Made by a program: the position numbers and the translations under genes
Notes under the pieces: generated by a model
Told to the model about the DNA's origin: nothing
Database searches by the model: none
What the model saw: only the letters and a program-made list of their open reading frames with translations
Shown: piece by piece, positions 1 through 9,949 of the stretch
How positions within the stretch are numbered: the first letter of the stretch is position 1
Layout: every line of letters starts with the position of its first letter
Assembly: GCA_945867725.1 (NCBI GenBank)
Contig: CAMBJI010000035.1
Span: 1 to 11,139 of the forward strand
Length of the DNA stretch: 11,139 nucleotides
Direction of reading: 5' to 3'
Origin: Bordetella parapertussis
GTDB taxonomy: Bacteria; Pseudomonadota; Gammaproteobacteria; Burkholderiales; Burkholderiaceae_D

Positions 1-1797
1 ATACTGCGCGGTCAGCGATTCGCGATTTTTCAGGATGTCGGCCAGCGAGCCATGGGCGATCACTTCACCACCATGCACGCCCGCACCCAAGCCCATGTCC
101 ACCACATGATCGGCGCAACGAATCGCGTCTTCATCATGCTCGACCACCAGCACCGTGTTGCCGATATCGCGCAAGTGCTTGAGCGTCGCGATCAGTCTAT
201 CGTTATCGCGCTGATGTAAACCGATCGACGGTTCGTCGAGCACATACATTACGCCCGTCAGGCCCGAGCCAATTTGCGAGGCCAGTCGGATACGCTGTGC
301 TTCGCCGCCCGACAGCGTATCTGCGCTGCGGTCCAATGACAGATACTCCAAGCCCACGTTATTCAAGAACTTTAATCGAGAGATGATTTCGCGAATGATG
401 CGTTCGGCGATTTCTTTTTTTGCACCCTTGAGCTTCAAGGTTTCGAAAAATTCCAGTGTGCCTCGCAGCGGCATCGCAGCAACCTGGTAAATAGCGCGTT
501 GCTGGGCGCCGGTACCGACCTTGACAAAACGCGCTTCCACACGCAGGCGTGTACCTTCGCATTCCGGACATTGCTGTTCATTGATGAACTTGGAAAGCTC
601 TTCCTTGACGGCCATCGAATCCGTTTCACGATAGCGACGCTCAAGGTTGTTCACGACACCTTCGAAAGTATGTTCCTTGATGACCGTGCGGCCACGTTCG
701 TTGACATAGGCAAAAGGAATTTTTTCCTTGCCTGAGCCGTACAAAACGACTTGCTGTGATTTTTCAGGCAAATTTTCGAAAGGTACATCGACATCAAATT
801 TGTAATGCTTGGCCAGCGATGACAGCATCTGGAAGTAAAACTGATTGCGCCTGTCCCAGCCTTTTACGGCACCCGAGGCCAGGGACAGATTGGGAAAAGC
901 GACGATACGTTTCGGATCAAAAAATTCGATATGTCCGAGGCCGTCACATTCCGGGCAGGCGCCCATGGGGTTGTTGAAGGAGAACAGGCGCGGCTCTAAT
1001 TCCTGCAGCGAGTAGCCACAAATCGGGCAAGCAAATTTATTCGAAAAAACTTGTTCGCGGCCACTGTCCATATCCAGTGCAATCGCACGACCTTCTGCCA
1101 GTCGCAGCGATGTTTCAAAGCTTTCGGCCAGTCGCTGCTTGATATCGATTTTCACTTTGACGCGATCAATGACCACGTCAATGGTGTGCTTTTCCGTTTT
1201 TTTCAGTTTGGGTAAATCGTCGGCTTCATAGATCTTTGCCTTGCTCGTACCGCTTTGTATGCGGAAGCGTACAAAGCCTTGCGCTTGCATTTGCTCAAAG
1301 AGGTCGCTGTGCTCACCTTTGCGGTTGGCGATGACGGGCGCCAGAATCATCAGCTTGGTGTCTTCCGGCATGGCTAGCACGGTGTCCACCATCTGCGATA
1401 CCGATTGCGCTGCCAGCGGATTTTCTGGATGGTCCGGGCAGTGTGGCGTGCCCACGCGTGCATATAGCAGGCGTAAGTAATCATGAATTTCGGTAACGGT
1501 GCCGACGGTGGAGCGCGGATTATGCGATGTGGCTTTTTGTTCTATCGATATCGCCGGGGACAAGCCTTCGATCATGTCCACATCGGGTTTTTCCATCAGT
1601 TGCAGAAACTGACGCGCATAGGCCGAGAGTGATTCGACATAGCGTCGCTGGCCTTCGGCATACAGCGTATCGAAGGCTAGCGATGATTTTCCTGAGCCCG
1701 AGAGTCCGGTGATGACGATCAGCTTATTACGTGGCAGATCGAGACTGATGTTTTTCAGGTTGTGGGTGCGTGCACCACGAATGCGGATTTCTTCCAT
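1..1797 (-). CDS. uvrA: UvrABC excinuclease subunit A (N-terminal 599 codons, runs off left edge)
   Basis: UvrA is the damage-recognition ATPase of nucleotide excision repair; it dimerises and loads UvrB onto lesions in the cytoplasm. The reverse strand is open without a stop from the ATG at 1797-1795 to base 1. Visible in order: first Walker A GLSGSGKS at residues 31-38; the conserved stretch around [13 protein letters not shown] just after it; a zinc-binding CX2C-X20-CX2C with Cys257, 260, 281 and 284; an ABC signature LSGGE at 495-499; and a Walker B region with D521 E522 in VLDEPSIGL. The family is about 940 residues, so roughly the last 340, including the second ATPase half and the C-terminal zinc finger, lie outside the window. 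The ribosome binding site is weak: AAGG about 12 bases upstream. It is divergent from ssb, as in Escherichia coli, and probably LexA-controlled (see the box at 1898-1913). Identification is secure. Confidence 0.97.
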   Translation of the reverse strand, partial: MEEIRIRGARTHNLKNISLDLPRNKLIVITGLSGSGKSSLAFDTLYAEGQRRYVESLSAYARQFLQLMEKPDVDMIEGLSPAISIEQKATSHNPRSTVGTVTEIHDYLRLLYARVGTPHCPDHPENPLAAQSVSQMVDTVLAMPEDTKLMILAPVIANRKGEHSDLFEQMQAQGFVRFRIQSGTSKAKIYEADDLPKLKKTEKHTIDVVIDRVKVKIDIKQRLAESFETSLRLAEGRAIALDMDSGREQVFSNKFACPICGYSLQELEPRLFSFNNPMGACPECDGLGHIEFFDPKRIVAFPNLSLASGAVKGWDRRNQFYFQMLSSLAKHYKFDVDVPFENLPEKSQQVVLYGSGKEKIPFAYVNERGRTVIKEHTFEGVVNNLERRYRETDSMAVKEELSKFINEQQCPECEGTRLRVEARFVKVGTGAQQRAIYQVAAMPLRGTLEFFETLKLKGAKKEIAERIIREIISRLKFLNNVGLEYLSLDRSADTLSGGEAQRIRLASQIGSGLTGVMYVLDEPSIGLHQRDNDRLIATLKHLRDIGNTVLVVEHDEDAIRCADHVVDMGLGAGVHGGEVIAHGSLADILKNRESLTAQY

Positions 1798-1876
1798 GCG
1801 CTGATTTGGCCTTGAGGACAACGAGTTGGTGCTTTTTTGTAAAAACCGCGACTTATTGAGCGCGGATCAACCTGCC

Positions 1877-1904
1877 ACTATAGCGGGTTTTCGTAACCTG
1901 TTGA
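1877..1904 (-). promoter_or_regulatory. Putative sigma70-type promoter of uvrA
   Basis: Read on the minus strand, TATAGT (1882 down to 1877, five of six matches to TATAAT) lies 16 bases downstream of TCAACA (1904 down to 1899, four of six matches to TTGACA). It faces uvrA, leaving an untranslated leader of roughly 70 bases. The -35 element overlaps the candidate LexA box, which is what repression would require. This is pattern matching only; the -35 is imperfect. Confidence 0.45.
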
Positions 1905-1913
1905 TGGCTGCAG
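1898..1913. promoter_or_regulatory. Candidate LexA (SOS) box between uvrA and ssb
   Basis: The 16-mer CTGTTGATGGCTGCAG fits the LexA half-site pattern CTGT-N8-ACAG at seven of the eight conserved bases, with GCAG in place of ACAG. The central bases are less AT-rich than the E. coli consensus. Its position supports it: it overlaps the -35 of the putative uvrA promoter and sits upstream of the ssb promoter, in the same divergent arrangement in which E. coli carries an SOS box between uvrA and ssb. The operator call is inferred. Confidence 0.5.
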
Positions 1914-1946
1914 TTTTCGTAGCGCCAGCCTCGCACTTCTTCTATC

Positions 1947-1975
1947 TTCAAACGGATAGTCGGCTGGCTTATAAT
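1947..1975 (+). promoter_or_regulatory. Sigma70-type promoter of ssb
   Basis: A perfect -10 hexamer TATAAT (1970-1975) is preceded at the optimal 17-base spacing by TTCAAA (1947-1952, four of six matches to TTGACA). Transcription would begin near 1982, giving an ssb leader of about 92 bases. A small inverted repeat, CTATC (1942-1946) and GATAG (1955-1959), straddles the -35 and could be an operator, but no known regulator is recognised. Confidence 0.65.
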
Positions 1976-2074
1976 TGCGGCTTCCATGAAAAGCTTGGCT
2001 CGCCGTACGCGACGCGAGGCGATTCCCACCTGAGTTTCCCACTCTGTTACGCGTTTTCCTGACAGGAGAAGTCT

Positions 2075-2554
2075 ATGGCATCGGTCAATAAAGTCACTAT
2101 CGTCGGTAATCTGGGGCGTGATCCCGAAACTCGTTATATGCCCAGCGGTGATGCGATGACCAATATTGCAGTGGCCACGACGGATAAATGGAAAGACAAG
2201 ACTTCAGGCGAACAAAAAGAAGCAACTGAATGGCATCGGATCGCCTTCTTTGGCAAACTGGCCGAGATTGCGGGTCAGTACCTGAAAAAAGGTTCGCAAG
2301 TTTATGTCGAAGGCAAACTGCGCACACGCAAGTGGACCGATAAAGATGGTGTCGAAAAATATACGACGGAAATTATTGCCGACTCCATGCAAATGCTCGG
2401 AAGTCGTCAGGGTATGGGTGGTGGCAGTGCTGCGATGGATGAGGGTAGTTTTGGTGGCGGCGCGCCTGCATCGCGCAACTCAGCCCCGGCATCACGTGCG
2501 CCGGCGAAGCAGGCGCCCAATCTGTCCGACATGGATGACGATATTCCTTTCTGA
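2075..2554 (+). CDS. ssb: Single-stranded DNA-binding protein SSB
   Basis: SSB binds and protects single-stranded DNA during replication, recombination and repair, and recruits partner enzymes through its acidic C-terminal tip. The 159-residue protein starts [20 protein letters not shown], the classic beginning of the bacterial OB fold, which spans about residues 1-108. W39, W53, F59 and W87 correspond to the DNA-stacking aromatics W40, W54, F60 and W88 of E. coli SSB. A flexible Gly/Ala/Ser/Pro-rich linker follows, ending in the partner-binding tip DMDDDIPF. The ATG at 2075 is preceded by AGGAG at 2064-2068, six bases away, so the start is secure. It is monocistronic or at most loosely linked to the transposase-like gene 80 bases downstream. 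It has no unusual features. Confidence 0.97.
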   Translation: MASVNKVTIVGNLGRDPETRYMPSGDAMTNIAVATTDKWKDKTSGEQKEATEWHRIAFFGKLAEIAGQYLKKGSQVYVEGKLRTRKWTDKDGVEKYTTEIIADSMQMLGSRQGMGGGSAAMDEGSFGGGAPASRNSAPASRAPAKQAPNLSDMDDDIPF

Positions 2555-2559
2555 TACCC

Positions 2560-2608
2560 GATCCGGCGCGATCGCTGCGCACGCCTATGGCGGCGCGGTG
2601 ACCGGATC
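2560..2608. repeat. Inverted repeat GATCCGG/CCGGATC downstream of ssb
   Basis: GATCCGG (2560-2566) and CCGGATC (2602-2608) are perfect 7-base inverted copies flanking a 35-base GC-rich interior that could pair further only with mismatches. No run of T follows, so it is not a standard intrinsic terminator. It could be an mRNA 3'-end hairpin for ssb or a REP-like palindrome next to the transposase-like gene. Neither role is demonstrated. Confidence 0.35.
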
Positions 2609-2634
2609 AGCACAATCTCAAGTCTGAGGCCCCC

Positions 2635-3417
2635 ATGGCCCGCTTGCCACGCCTCGTCGTACCCAACCAACTGCACCATGTCATCGCGCAAGGTCACAAC
2701 GACCAGCCGATCGTGCGTGATGCTGCCGACTATCAGGCGTTTCTGACTTGGTTGCGCGAGGCCGCCCGACAGTCTCGCGTCGCTATCCATGCCTATGTCG
2801 TGCTGCCAAGCCGATTGCAGCTGCTCGCCACGCCGGCTGATGACACCGGTCTTAGCAAGATGATGCAGTCGCTCGGTCGTCTTTATGTCCCTTATTTCAA
2901 CGCGCGCTATGCCCGCACTGGTGGTTTATGGGAGGGTCGTTTTCGTGCGACCGTGCTCGATCCTGTCGGCTATTTTGTGCCCTGCGCGTGCCTGATCGAG
3001 TATCAGCCGGTGACTACCGGTCTTGTGGCGGAGGCGGTCGCGTATCCCTGGTCCAGCCATGCCCATCACGCTGGGCATCAAAAAGAATCTTGGCTCTCGG
3101 ATCATCCAGCGTACTGGGCTTTGGGCAATACGCCATTCGAGCGCGAGGCCGCATATCAGCAAGTCAGCAAATCGCCTGTCGATAGTGCGGTGAGCGAGAA
3201 GATTTGGTTGGCCACCCGCAAAGCCTGGGCCTTGGGATCCGAAGAGTTTTGTCGGCGGCTCGCCAAGCTTACGGCGCGTCGCCTCGCGCCGGTGAGTCGC
3301 GGTCGTCCGCGTAAGGCGGCGGCTGACCAGGGGGTGGCCGTCAAGCTGGCGGCGAAAGTGCGCTCCACCCGATCTTCGCCTCGAGCACGAGCTAAAACGC
3401 CGGAAAAAGCGGGTTGA
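2635..3417 (+). CDS. REP-associated (IS200-like, Y1-type) transposase homologue with degenerate catalytic residues
   Basis: The 260-residue product resembles REP-associated tyrosine transposases (RAYT). Family landmarks, recognised from memory of the family, are the N-terminal MARLPRLVVPNQLHHVI, the block around HAYVVLP (residues 52-58), GLWEGRFRATVLD (97-109), PVTTGLV (125-131) and YPWSS (137-141), followed by a basic tail with RGRPRK at 222-227. Active members carry an HUH pair in MPNHVHLL and a nucleophilic tyrosine in YIELNPV. Here the first reads LPSRLQLL, with Arg60 and Gln62 at the two histidine positions. The second reads LIEYQPV, with Leu120 at the tyrosine position and Gln124 for Asn. 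Strand cleavage is therefore unlikely, yet the frame is intact and ends normally. ATG 2635 has GAGG at 2625-2628, six bases upstream. It may be a decaying transposase or a DNA-binding protein kept for another role. No terminal repeats mark it as a mobile insertion sequence. Confidence 0.8.
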   Translation: MARLPRLVVPNQLHHVIAQGHNDQPIVRDAADYQAFLTWLREAARQSRVAIHAYVVLPSRLQLLATPADDTGLSKMMQSLGRLYVPYFNARYARTGGLWEGRFRATVLDPVGYFVPCACLIEYQPVTTGLVAEAVAYPWSSHAHHAGHQKESWLSDHPAYWALGNTPFEREAAYQQVSKSPVDSAVSEKIWLATRKAWALGSEEFCRRLAKLTARRLAPVSRGRPRKAAADQGVAVKLAAKVRSTRSSPRARAKTPEKAG

Positions 3418-3450
3418 TTTGCTGCAATATCGGGCAAATACCGCACTAGC

Positions 3451-3472
3451 AATACTCTGACCCTATTTAATT
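3451..3472 (+). repeat. AT-rich GACCCTA repeat, copy 1
   Basis: This copy reads ATACTCTGACCCTATTTAAT with flanking A and T. It shares the GACCCTA core and an A/T-only flank with 3501-3522, which lies 49 bases further on in the same orientation. Its 10-base part CTATTTAATT (3463-3472) recurs exactly at 3491-3500. The gap between the transposase-like gene and gltB is otherwise without a gene. Confidence 0.5.
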
Positions 3473-3490
3473 CCGCGTGATTTTGATGTG

Positions 3491-3522
3491 CTATTTAATT
3501 AGTATCCGACCCTAATTAAATT
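3491..3522 (+). repeat. AT-rich GACCCTA repeat, copy 2, with an exact CTATTTAATT copy in front
   Basis: CTATTTAATT at 3491-3500 is an exact copy of 3463-3472. Directly after it, AGTATCCGACCCTAATTAAA (3501-3520) repeats the layout of 3451-3472 imperfectly. Together they look like fragments of a short repeat family, possibly one associated with RAYT genes. No good sigma70 promoter for gltB stands out in this stretch; TTTAAT at 3494-3499 is -10-like but lacks a matching -35. Confidence 0.45.
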
Positions 3523-3587
3523 GATTGCCGTTCGTATTGCATTGCACTATCCTTGTCAACCCTTTTCATTGGCTGTGGAGTACTGCG

Positions 3588-6500
3588 ATGCAAGCCCAAG
3601 GTTTATACGATCCGTCAAACGAACACGACGCCTGCGGCGTTGGTTTCATTGCCCACATCAAAGGCCAAAAAAGCCATTCGATCGTCGAGCAGGGCTTGCT
3701 GATCCTGAAAAATCTGGATCACCGCGGCGCTGTAGGCGCCGATCCGCTGATGGGCGACGGCGCGGGCATTCTGATCCAGATACCCGACCAGTATTACCGC
3801 GAAGAAATGGCAAAGCAGGGCATCAGCCTGCCGCCCCCCGGTGAATACGGCGTGGGTATGGTTTTCCTTCCCAAAGAAAATGCATCGCGTATCGCCTGCG
3901 AACAGGAAATCGAGCGCGCGGTTCACGCGGAAGGTCAGGTCGTGCTTGGCTGGCGCGAAGTGCCGGTCAACCGCGATATGCCGATGTCACCCACCGTGGC
4001 AGAAAAAGAACCAGTTATCCGACAAATTTTTATTGGTCGCGGCCAGGACATCATGGTCACCGATGCATTGGAGCGAAAACTTTATGTGATTCGCAAAGCA
4101 TCCGGTCATGCGATTCAGGCGCTCAATCTTTTGCACGGCAAGGAATTTTTCGTGCCATCCATGTCGGCGCGCACCGTGGTCTACAAAGGTCTGCTGCTCG
4201 CTGACCAGGTCGGGGTGTATTACAAAGACCTGCAGGACGCGCGCTGTGTATCGGCGCTCGCGCTCGTGCACCAGCGCTTCTCCACCAATACGTTCCCAGA
4301 GTGGCCACTGGCTCACCCCTATCGTCTGCTGGCGCACAACGGCGAAATCAATACCGTTAAAGGTAACTTCAACTGGATGCGTGCACGCGAAGGCGTGATG
4401 AAATCCGCCGTGCTCAATGAAGACCTGCAAAAACTGTTCCCGCTGATCTATGAAGGACAGTCGGATACCGCCTGCTTCGACAACGCCTTGGAGTTGCTGG
4501 TGATGGCCGGCTACCCGATTGCGCAAGCGATGATGATGATGATTCCCGAAGCGTGGGAAAACCACACGCTGATGGATGAAAATCGTCGTGCATTCTATGA
4601 ATATCATGCAGCGATGATGGAGCCTTGGGATGGTCCGGCAGCAATGGCGTTTACTGACGGACGTCACATCGGCGGCACGCTGGATCGTAACGGTCTGCGT
4701 CCGGCGCGTTATATCGTCACCGATGACGATCTGGTTGTGATGGCCTCCGAGAGCGGCGTACTGCCTATTCCTGAATCCAAGATCATCAAGAAGTGGCGAC
4801 TGCAGCCAGGGAAAATGTTCCTCATTGATCTTGATGCAGGTCGCATCATCGATGACAAAGAACTCAAAGATACCTTCGCCAACGCGAAGCCTTATAAACA
4901 GTGGATTGATTCTGTTCGTATCAAGCTAGACGACCTAAAAGTTGAGGCCGAAACACGCGAAACCAAAACTAGTCTACTGGATCGTCAGCAAGTTTTTGGC
5001 TACACGCAGGAAGATCTGAAATTCCTGATGTCGCCGATGGCAGTTACGGCGGAAGAAGCGACTGGCTCGATGGGTAATGACTCGCCACTGGCGGTGATGT
5101 CCAACAAAAACAAGCCGCTATATAACTACTTTAAGCAGTTGTTCGCGCAGGTGACCAATCCGCCGATTGATCCGATTCGCGAAGCGATGGTGATGTCGCT
5201 GGTGTCCTTCATTGGGCCTAAGCCGAATCTTCTCGACACCAACAACATCAACCCACCGATGCGTCTCGAGGTAGCACAGCCTATCCTTGACTACAAGGAC
5301 ATCACGCGCCTGCGCAACATCAGCGATCACACCGGCGGCAAATTCCGGTCGTATGAACTGGATATCTGCTATCCCGCAGCCTGGGGCAAGGAAGGCGTCG
5401 AGGCGCGTCTTGCTTCCCTGTGCGCGCAGGCAGTTGATGCAGTGCGTTCGGGTCATAACATTCTGATTATTTCCGATCGCAAGCTCGATGCCGACAATGT
5501 CGCTATCCCCGCACTGTTGGCAACGTCGGCCATTCACCAGCATCTAGTCAGCAAAGGTTTGCGTACATCCACCGGCTTAGTTGTAGAGACGGGTTCAGCG
5601 CGCGAGACGCATCACTTCGCGCTGCTGGCTGGTTACGGCGCCGAAGCGATTCACCCTTACCTCGCGATGGATACGCTGGTCGAGATGGCAAAGGGCTTGC
5701 CCGGTGATCTGTCTCCCGAAAAAGCCATCTACAACTTCCAGAAGGCCGTAGGCAAAGGTTTGCTGAAGGTGTTCTCGAAGATGGGCATTTCGACTTACAT
5801 GTCGTACTGCGGTGCTCAGATTTTTGAGGCCATCGGTCTCAATAAATCATTGGTCGGAAAATATTTCAAAGGTACAGCCTCTAATGTCGAGGGCATCGGC
5901 GTTTTCGAAGTTGCTGAAGAAGCGCTGCGACTACATCAGCTTGCTTTCGGTAACGATCCCGTGCTGGCGAATGCGCTGGACGCCGGTGGCGAATACGCCT
6001 TCCGCGTGCGCGGCGAAGAGCACATGTGGACGCCGGATGCAATTGCCAAGTTACAGCACTCAACGCGCGCCAATAATTTCAACACCTACAAGGAATACGC
6101 GCAGATCATCAATGACCAGTCCAAGCGTCATATGACCCTGCGTGGTTTGTTTGAATTCCGTATTGATCCGACCAATGCGATTCCGCTTGATGAAGTGGAG
6201 CCAGCGAGTGAGATCGTCAAGCGTTTTGCTACTGGCGCGATGTCGCTCGGATCGATTTCCACCGAAGCGCACGCGACACTGGCGATTGCGATGAACCGCA
6301 TCGGCGGCAAATCCAACACCGGTGAGGGTGGTGAGGATGAAAACCGCTATCGCAATGAGCTACGCGGCATTCCCATCAAAAAGGGCGATACGCTCGCATC
6401 CATCATCGGTGAAGAGCGTGTCGAGGTGGATATGCCATTGCTCGACGGTGATTCGCTACGCTCCAAGATCAAGCAGGTCGCTTCAGGTCGCTTTGGTGTG

Positions 6501-8273
6501 ACCACCGAATATCTGACCTCTGCCGAACAGATTCAGATCAAGATGGCCCAAGGCGCAAAGCCTGGTGAGGGTGGCCAGCTGCCGGGACACAAGGTCTCGG
6601 AGTACATCGCCAAACTACGCTTCTCGGTACCCGGTGTCGGCTTGATTTCTCCGCCACCGCATCACGATATTTACTCGATCGAAGATCTTGCGCAGCTGAT
6701 CCACGATCTCAAGAACGTGAATCCGTCTGCAGCTATTTCTGTCAAGCTGGTTTCGGAAGTCGGCGTCGGCACAGTCGCTGCTGGCGTAGCAAAAGCCAAA
6801 GCTGATCACGTGGTGATCGCCGGCCATGATGGTGGTACGGGTGCATCGCCTCTATCATCGATCAAGCATGCGGGCACGCCGTGGGAACTGGGTCTGGCAG
6901 AAACGCAGCAGACCTTGGTGCTCAATGGATTGCGCAGCCGTATTCGTGTTCAGACCGATGGTCAAGTCAAGACCGGTCGCGATGTGGTGATCGGCGCGCT
7001 GCTCGGTGCGGATGAGTTTGGTTTTGCGACTGCGCCGCTGGTGGTGGAAGGCTGCATCATGATGCGTAAATGCCACCTGAATACTTGCCCGGTGGGTGTG
7101 GCAACGCAAGATCCTGTCTTACGTGCAAAGTTCCAGGGCAAGCCTGAGCATGTGGTGAATTATTTCTTCTTCGTCGCTGAAGAAGCACGCCAGATTATGG
7201 CGCAGCTGGGCATCCGCAATTTCAACGAGCTGATCGGGCGTCCGGATCTGCTCGATAAATCAAGAGCAGTCAGCCACTGGAAGGCCAAAGGTCTCGACTT
7301 CAGCAAGATTTTCTATATGCCTGAGATGACCGACAATGCGCCGCGTTATCAGGTGCTGACGCAGGACCATGGTTTGGACAAGGCACTTGATCACAAGCTG
7401 ATTGCACAGGCTAAGCCGGCCATCGAGCGAGGAGAAAAAGTTTCATTTATTTCGCCGGTCAAAAACCTCAATCGCACGGTCGGCGCAATGCTCTCTGGTG
7501 AAGTGGCCAAGAAATATGGCCACGAGGGTCTGCCGGATGACACCATTCATATTCAGCTGCAGGGCACGGCCGGTCAGTCGTGTGGTGCATTCCTTGCGCA
7601 TGGCGTTACGCTAGATCTGGTCGGTGAAGGTAATGACTATGTCGGCAAAGGTCTTTCAGGTGGTCGCATCATTGTGCGACCCAATACCGAATTCCGTGGC
7701 CGTGCGGTCGACAACATCATCATTGGTAATACCGTCTTGTACGGCGCGATTTCCGGCGAGGCTTTCTTTAATGGTGTCGCAGGCGAGCGTTTTGCTGTGC
7801 GTAACTCGGGCGCTGTGACTGTCGTCGAAGGTACCGGTGACCATGGATGTGAATACATGACCGGTGGCACCGTGGTAGTCCTTGGCGAAACAGGAAGGAA
7901 TTTTGCTGCGGGTATGTCCGGCGGCATCGCTTATGTGTACGACCAAGACGGCAGTTTTGCGCAGAAGTGTAATCCCGCGATGGTCACGCTTGAGTCTGTG
8001 TTGTCTGCCTCTGAGCAGGAATCCACGATCGCGCAGTCTGCCTGGCATAGTCTTGCGCGCAATGGCGAAGGTCAGACTGATGAGGTGATGCTCAAGGCCT
8101 TGATCGAGCGTCACTTCAAACATACCGGAAGCACGCGTGCTCGCACCTTGCTCGATGAGTGGAGCACCGCCCGTGCAAAGTTTGTGAAGGTCTTCCCGAC
8201 CGAGTACAAGCGCGCACTGGGTGAAATGTTTGCGGCGAAATTGGGCAAGGCCAAAGAAAAAGCGACGGCCTGA
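3588..8273 (+). CDS. gltB: Glutamate synthase (NADPH) large (alpha) subunit
   Basis: GltB, with GltD, converts glutamine plus 2-oxoglutarate to two glutamates, the GOGAT half of the GS/GOGAT ammonia-assimilation cycle. The 1561-residue product shows the family order. Cys16 in EHDACGVGF is the Ntn-amidotransferase nucleophile, exposed after removal of a 15-residue propeptide; HNGEIN follows at 250-255 in that domain (to about residue 415). Then come a central domain and the FMN/2-oxoglutarate synthase barrel (about 840-1210) with DGGTGASP at 1081-1088 and the 3Fe-4S ligands Cys1156, Cys1162 and Cys1167 (CX5CX4C). The C-terminal Gly-rich beta-helix domain lies at about 1290-1490. The frame could open at TTG 3525, but ATG 3588 is preferred because GGAG (3577-3580) lies seven bases upstream and the conserved N-terminus begins soon after. 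It is followed by gltD after 69 bases. No disruption was seen. Confidence 0.97.
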   Translation: MQAQGLYDPSNEHDACGVGFIAHIKGQKSHSIVEQGLLILKNLDHRGAVGADPLMGDGAGILIQIPDQYYREEMAKQGISLPPPGEYGVGMVFLPKENASRIACEQEIERAVHAEGQVVLGWREVPVNRDMPMSPTVAEKEPVIRQIFIGRGQDIMVTDALERKLYVIRKASGHAIQALNLLHGKEFFVPSMSARTVVYKGLLLADQVGVYYKDLQDARCVSALALVHQRFSTNTFPEWPLAHPYRLLAHNGEINTVKGNFNWMRAREGVMKSAVLNEDLQKLFPLIYEGQSDTACFDNALELLVMAGYPIAQAMMMMIPEAWENHTLMDENRRAFYEYHAAMMEPWDGPAAMAFTDGRHIGGTLDRNGLRPARYIVTDDDLVVMASESGVLPIPESKIIKKWRLQPGKMFLIDLDAGRIIDDKELKDTFANAKPYKQWIDSVRIKLDDLKVEAETRETKTSLLDRQQVFGYTQEDLKFLMSPMAVTAEEATGSMGNDSPLAVMSNKNKPLYNYFKQLFAQVTNPPIDPIREAMVMSLVSFIGPKPNLLDTNNINPPMRLEVAQPILDYKDITRLRNISDHTGGKFRSYELDICYPAAWGKEGVEARLASLCAQAVDAVRSGHNILIISDRKLDADNVAIPALLATSAIHQHLVSKGLRTSTGLVVETGSARETHHFALLAGYGAEAIHPYLAMDTLVEMAKGLPGDLSPEKAIYNFQKAVGKGLLKVFSKMGISTYMSYCGAQIFEAIGLNKSLVGKYFKGTASNVEGIGVFEVAEEALRLHQLAFGNDPVLANALDAGGEYAFRVRGEEHMWTPDAIAKLQHSTRANNFNTYKEYAQIINDQSKRHMTLRGLFEFRIDPTNAIPLDEVEPASEIVKRFATGAMSLGSISTEAHATLAIAMNRIGGKSNTGEGGEDENRYRNELRGIPIKKGDTLASIIGEERVEVDMPLLDGDSLRSKIKQVASGRFGVTTEYLTSAEQIQIKMAQGAKPGEGGQLPGHKVSEYIAKLRFSVPGVGLISPPPHHDIYSIEDLAQLIHDLKNVNPSAAISVKLVSEVGVGTVAAGVAKAKADHVVIAGHDGGTGASPLSSIKHAGTPWELGLAETQQTLVLNGLRSRIRVQTDGQVKTGRDVVIGALLGADEFGFATAPLVVEGCIMMRKCHLNTCPVGVATQDPVLRAKFQGKPEHVVNYFFFVAEEARQIMAQLGIRNFNELIGRPDLLDKSRAVSHWKAKGLDFSKIFYMPEMTDNAPRYQVLTQDHGLDKALDHKLIAQAKPAIERGEKVSFISPVKNLNRTVGAMLSGEVAKKYGHEGLPDDTIHIQLQGTAGQSCGAFLAHGVTLDLVGEGNDYVGKGLSGGRIIVRPNTEFRGRAVDNIIIGNTVLYGAISGEAFFNGVAGERFAVRNSGAVTVVEGTGDHGCEYMTGGTVVVLGETGRNFAAGMSGGIAYVYDQDGSFAQKCNPAMVTLESVLSASEQESTIAQSAWHSLARNGEGQTDEVMLKALIERHFKHTGSTRARTLLDEWSTARAKFVKVFPTEYKRALGEMFAAKLGKAKEKATA

Positions 8274-8287
8274 ATGTAATGAAAAAA

Positions 8288-8313
8288 CCGGCGATATTTT
8301 TACGCATCGCCGG
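8288..8313 (-). terminator. Hairpin between gltB and gltD; intrinsic-terminator-like on the minus strand
   Basis: CCGGCGAT (8288-8295) and ATCGCCGG (8306-8313) form a perfect 8-base-pair GC-rich stem with a 10-base loop. On the plus strand it is preceded by six A residues (8282-8287) and not followed by T. An intrinsic terminator would therefore act only on transcripts running leftward, where the stem is followed by TTTTTT. For the gltBD message it could act as an intercistronic hairpin that stabilises gltB mRNA or tunes gltD expression. The structure is seen; both functions are inferred. Confidence 0.55.
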
Positions 8314-8342
8314 CAACTGAATCAAGGAATTGCGAGAACGTT

Positions 8343-9807
<1,465 letters not shown>

Positions 9808-9828
9808 GCCAGCCTCACGGTTACTCAC

Positions 9829-9860
9829 AATAAATGCCCGCTTGCGGGCATTTATTTTTT
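9829..9860 (+). terminator. Rho-independent terminator after gltD
   Basis: AATAAATGCCCG (9829-9840) pairs perfectly with CGGGCATTTATT (9845-9856) around a CTTG loop, and the stem runs into TTTT (9857-9860), six T in all from 9855. This is a strong intrinsic terminator 21 bases after the gltD stop. It closes the gltBD operon and separates it from mlaF. Confidence 0.93.
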
Positions 9861-9915
9861 GTAATGTTATGCTTCAGTAATGTTGAATTGCGACCGGAAA
9901 TTGTCCCGCTTGCAC

Positions 9916-9921
9916 TACAAT
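9916..9921 (+). promoter_or_regulatory. Possible -10 element for the mla operon
   Basis: TACAAT (five of six matches to TATAAT) lies 28 bases upstream of the mlaF start codon and downstream of the gltD terminator, where a new promoter is expected. No good -35 sits 16-18 bases upstream, so this is tentative. The transcript leader would be about 20 bases long. Confidence 0.35.
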
Positions 9922-9949
9922 CTTCGTCTCGTCTTAATTTCCTTCACAC

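Noticed and set aside
1986..2033. 15-residue leader peptide in the ssb 5' leader (ATG 1986 to TGA 2033)
   Set aside because: No ribosome binding site, no recognisable attenuator structure, and ssb is not known for leader-peptide control; likely chance.
2560..2608. Intrinsic terminator for ssb
   Set aside because: The inverted repeat is not followed by a T run and its interior pairs poorly; kept only as an inverted repeat.
2407..2790. 127-codon minus-strand open frame overlapping ssb and the transposase-like gene
   Set aside because: Overlaps two supported genes on the other strand and shows no recognisable protein family.
2555..3524. Complete insertion sequence around the transposase-like gene
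   Set aside because: No matching terminal repeats or target-site duplication could be seen on the two sides, and RAYT genes are normally single-copy and not bounded as insertion sequences.
3525..3587. N-terminal extension of GltB from TTG 3525 (21 extra codons)
   Set aside because: ATG 3588 has GGAG seven bases upstream and sits just before the conserved N-terminus. The extra codons show no family-like sequence, although some GltB proteins, such as that of Azospirillum, do have a longer propeptide.
3987..4667. 226-codon open frame antisense to gltB
   Set aside because: It lies wholly inside a well-conserved gltB region, has no recognisable domain and no ribosome binding signal; it is a shadow of GC-rich coding sequence.
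9883..9915. Sigma54-type or TTGAAT-based promoter for mlaF
   Set aside because: No GG/GC pair with the 10-base sigma54 spacing, and TTGAAT (9883-9888) is 27 bases from TACAAT, too far for sigma70.
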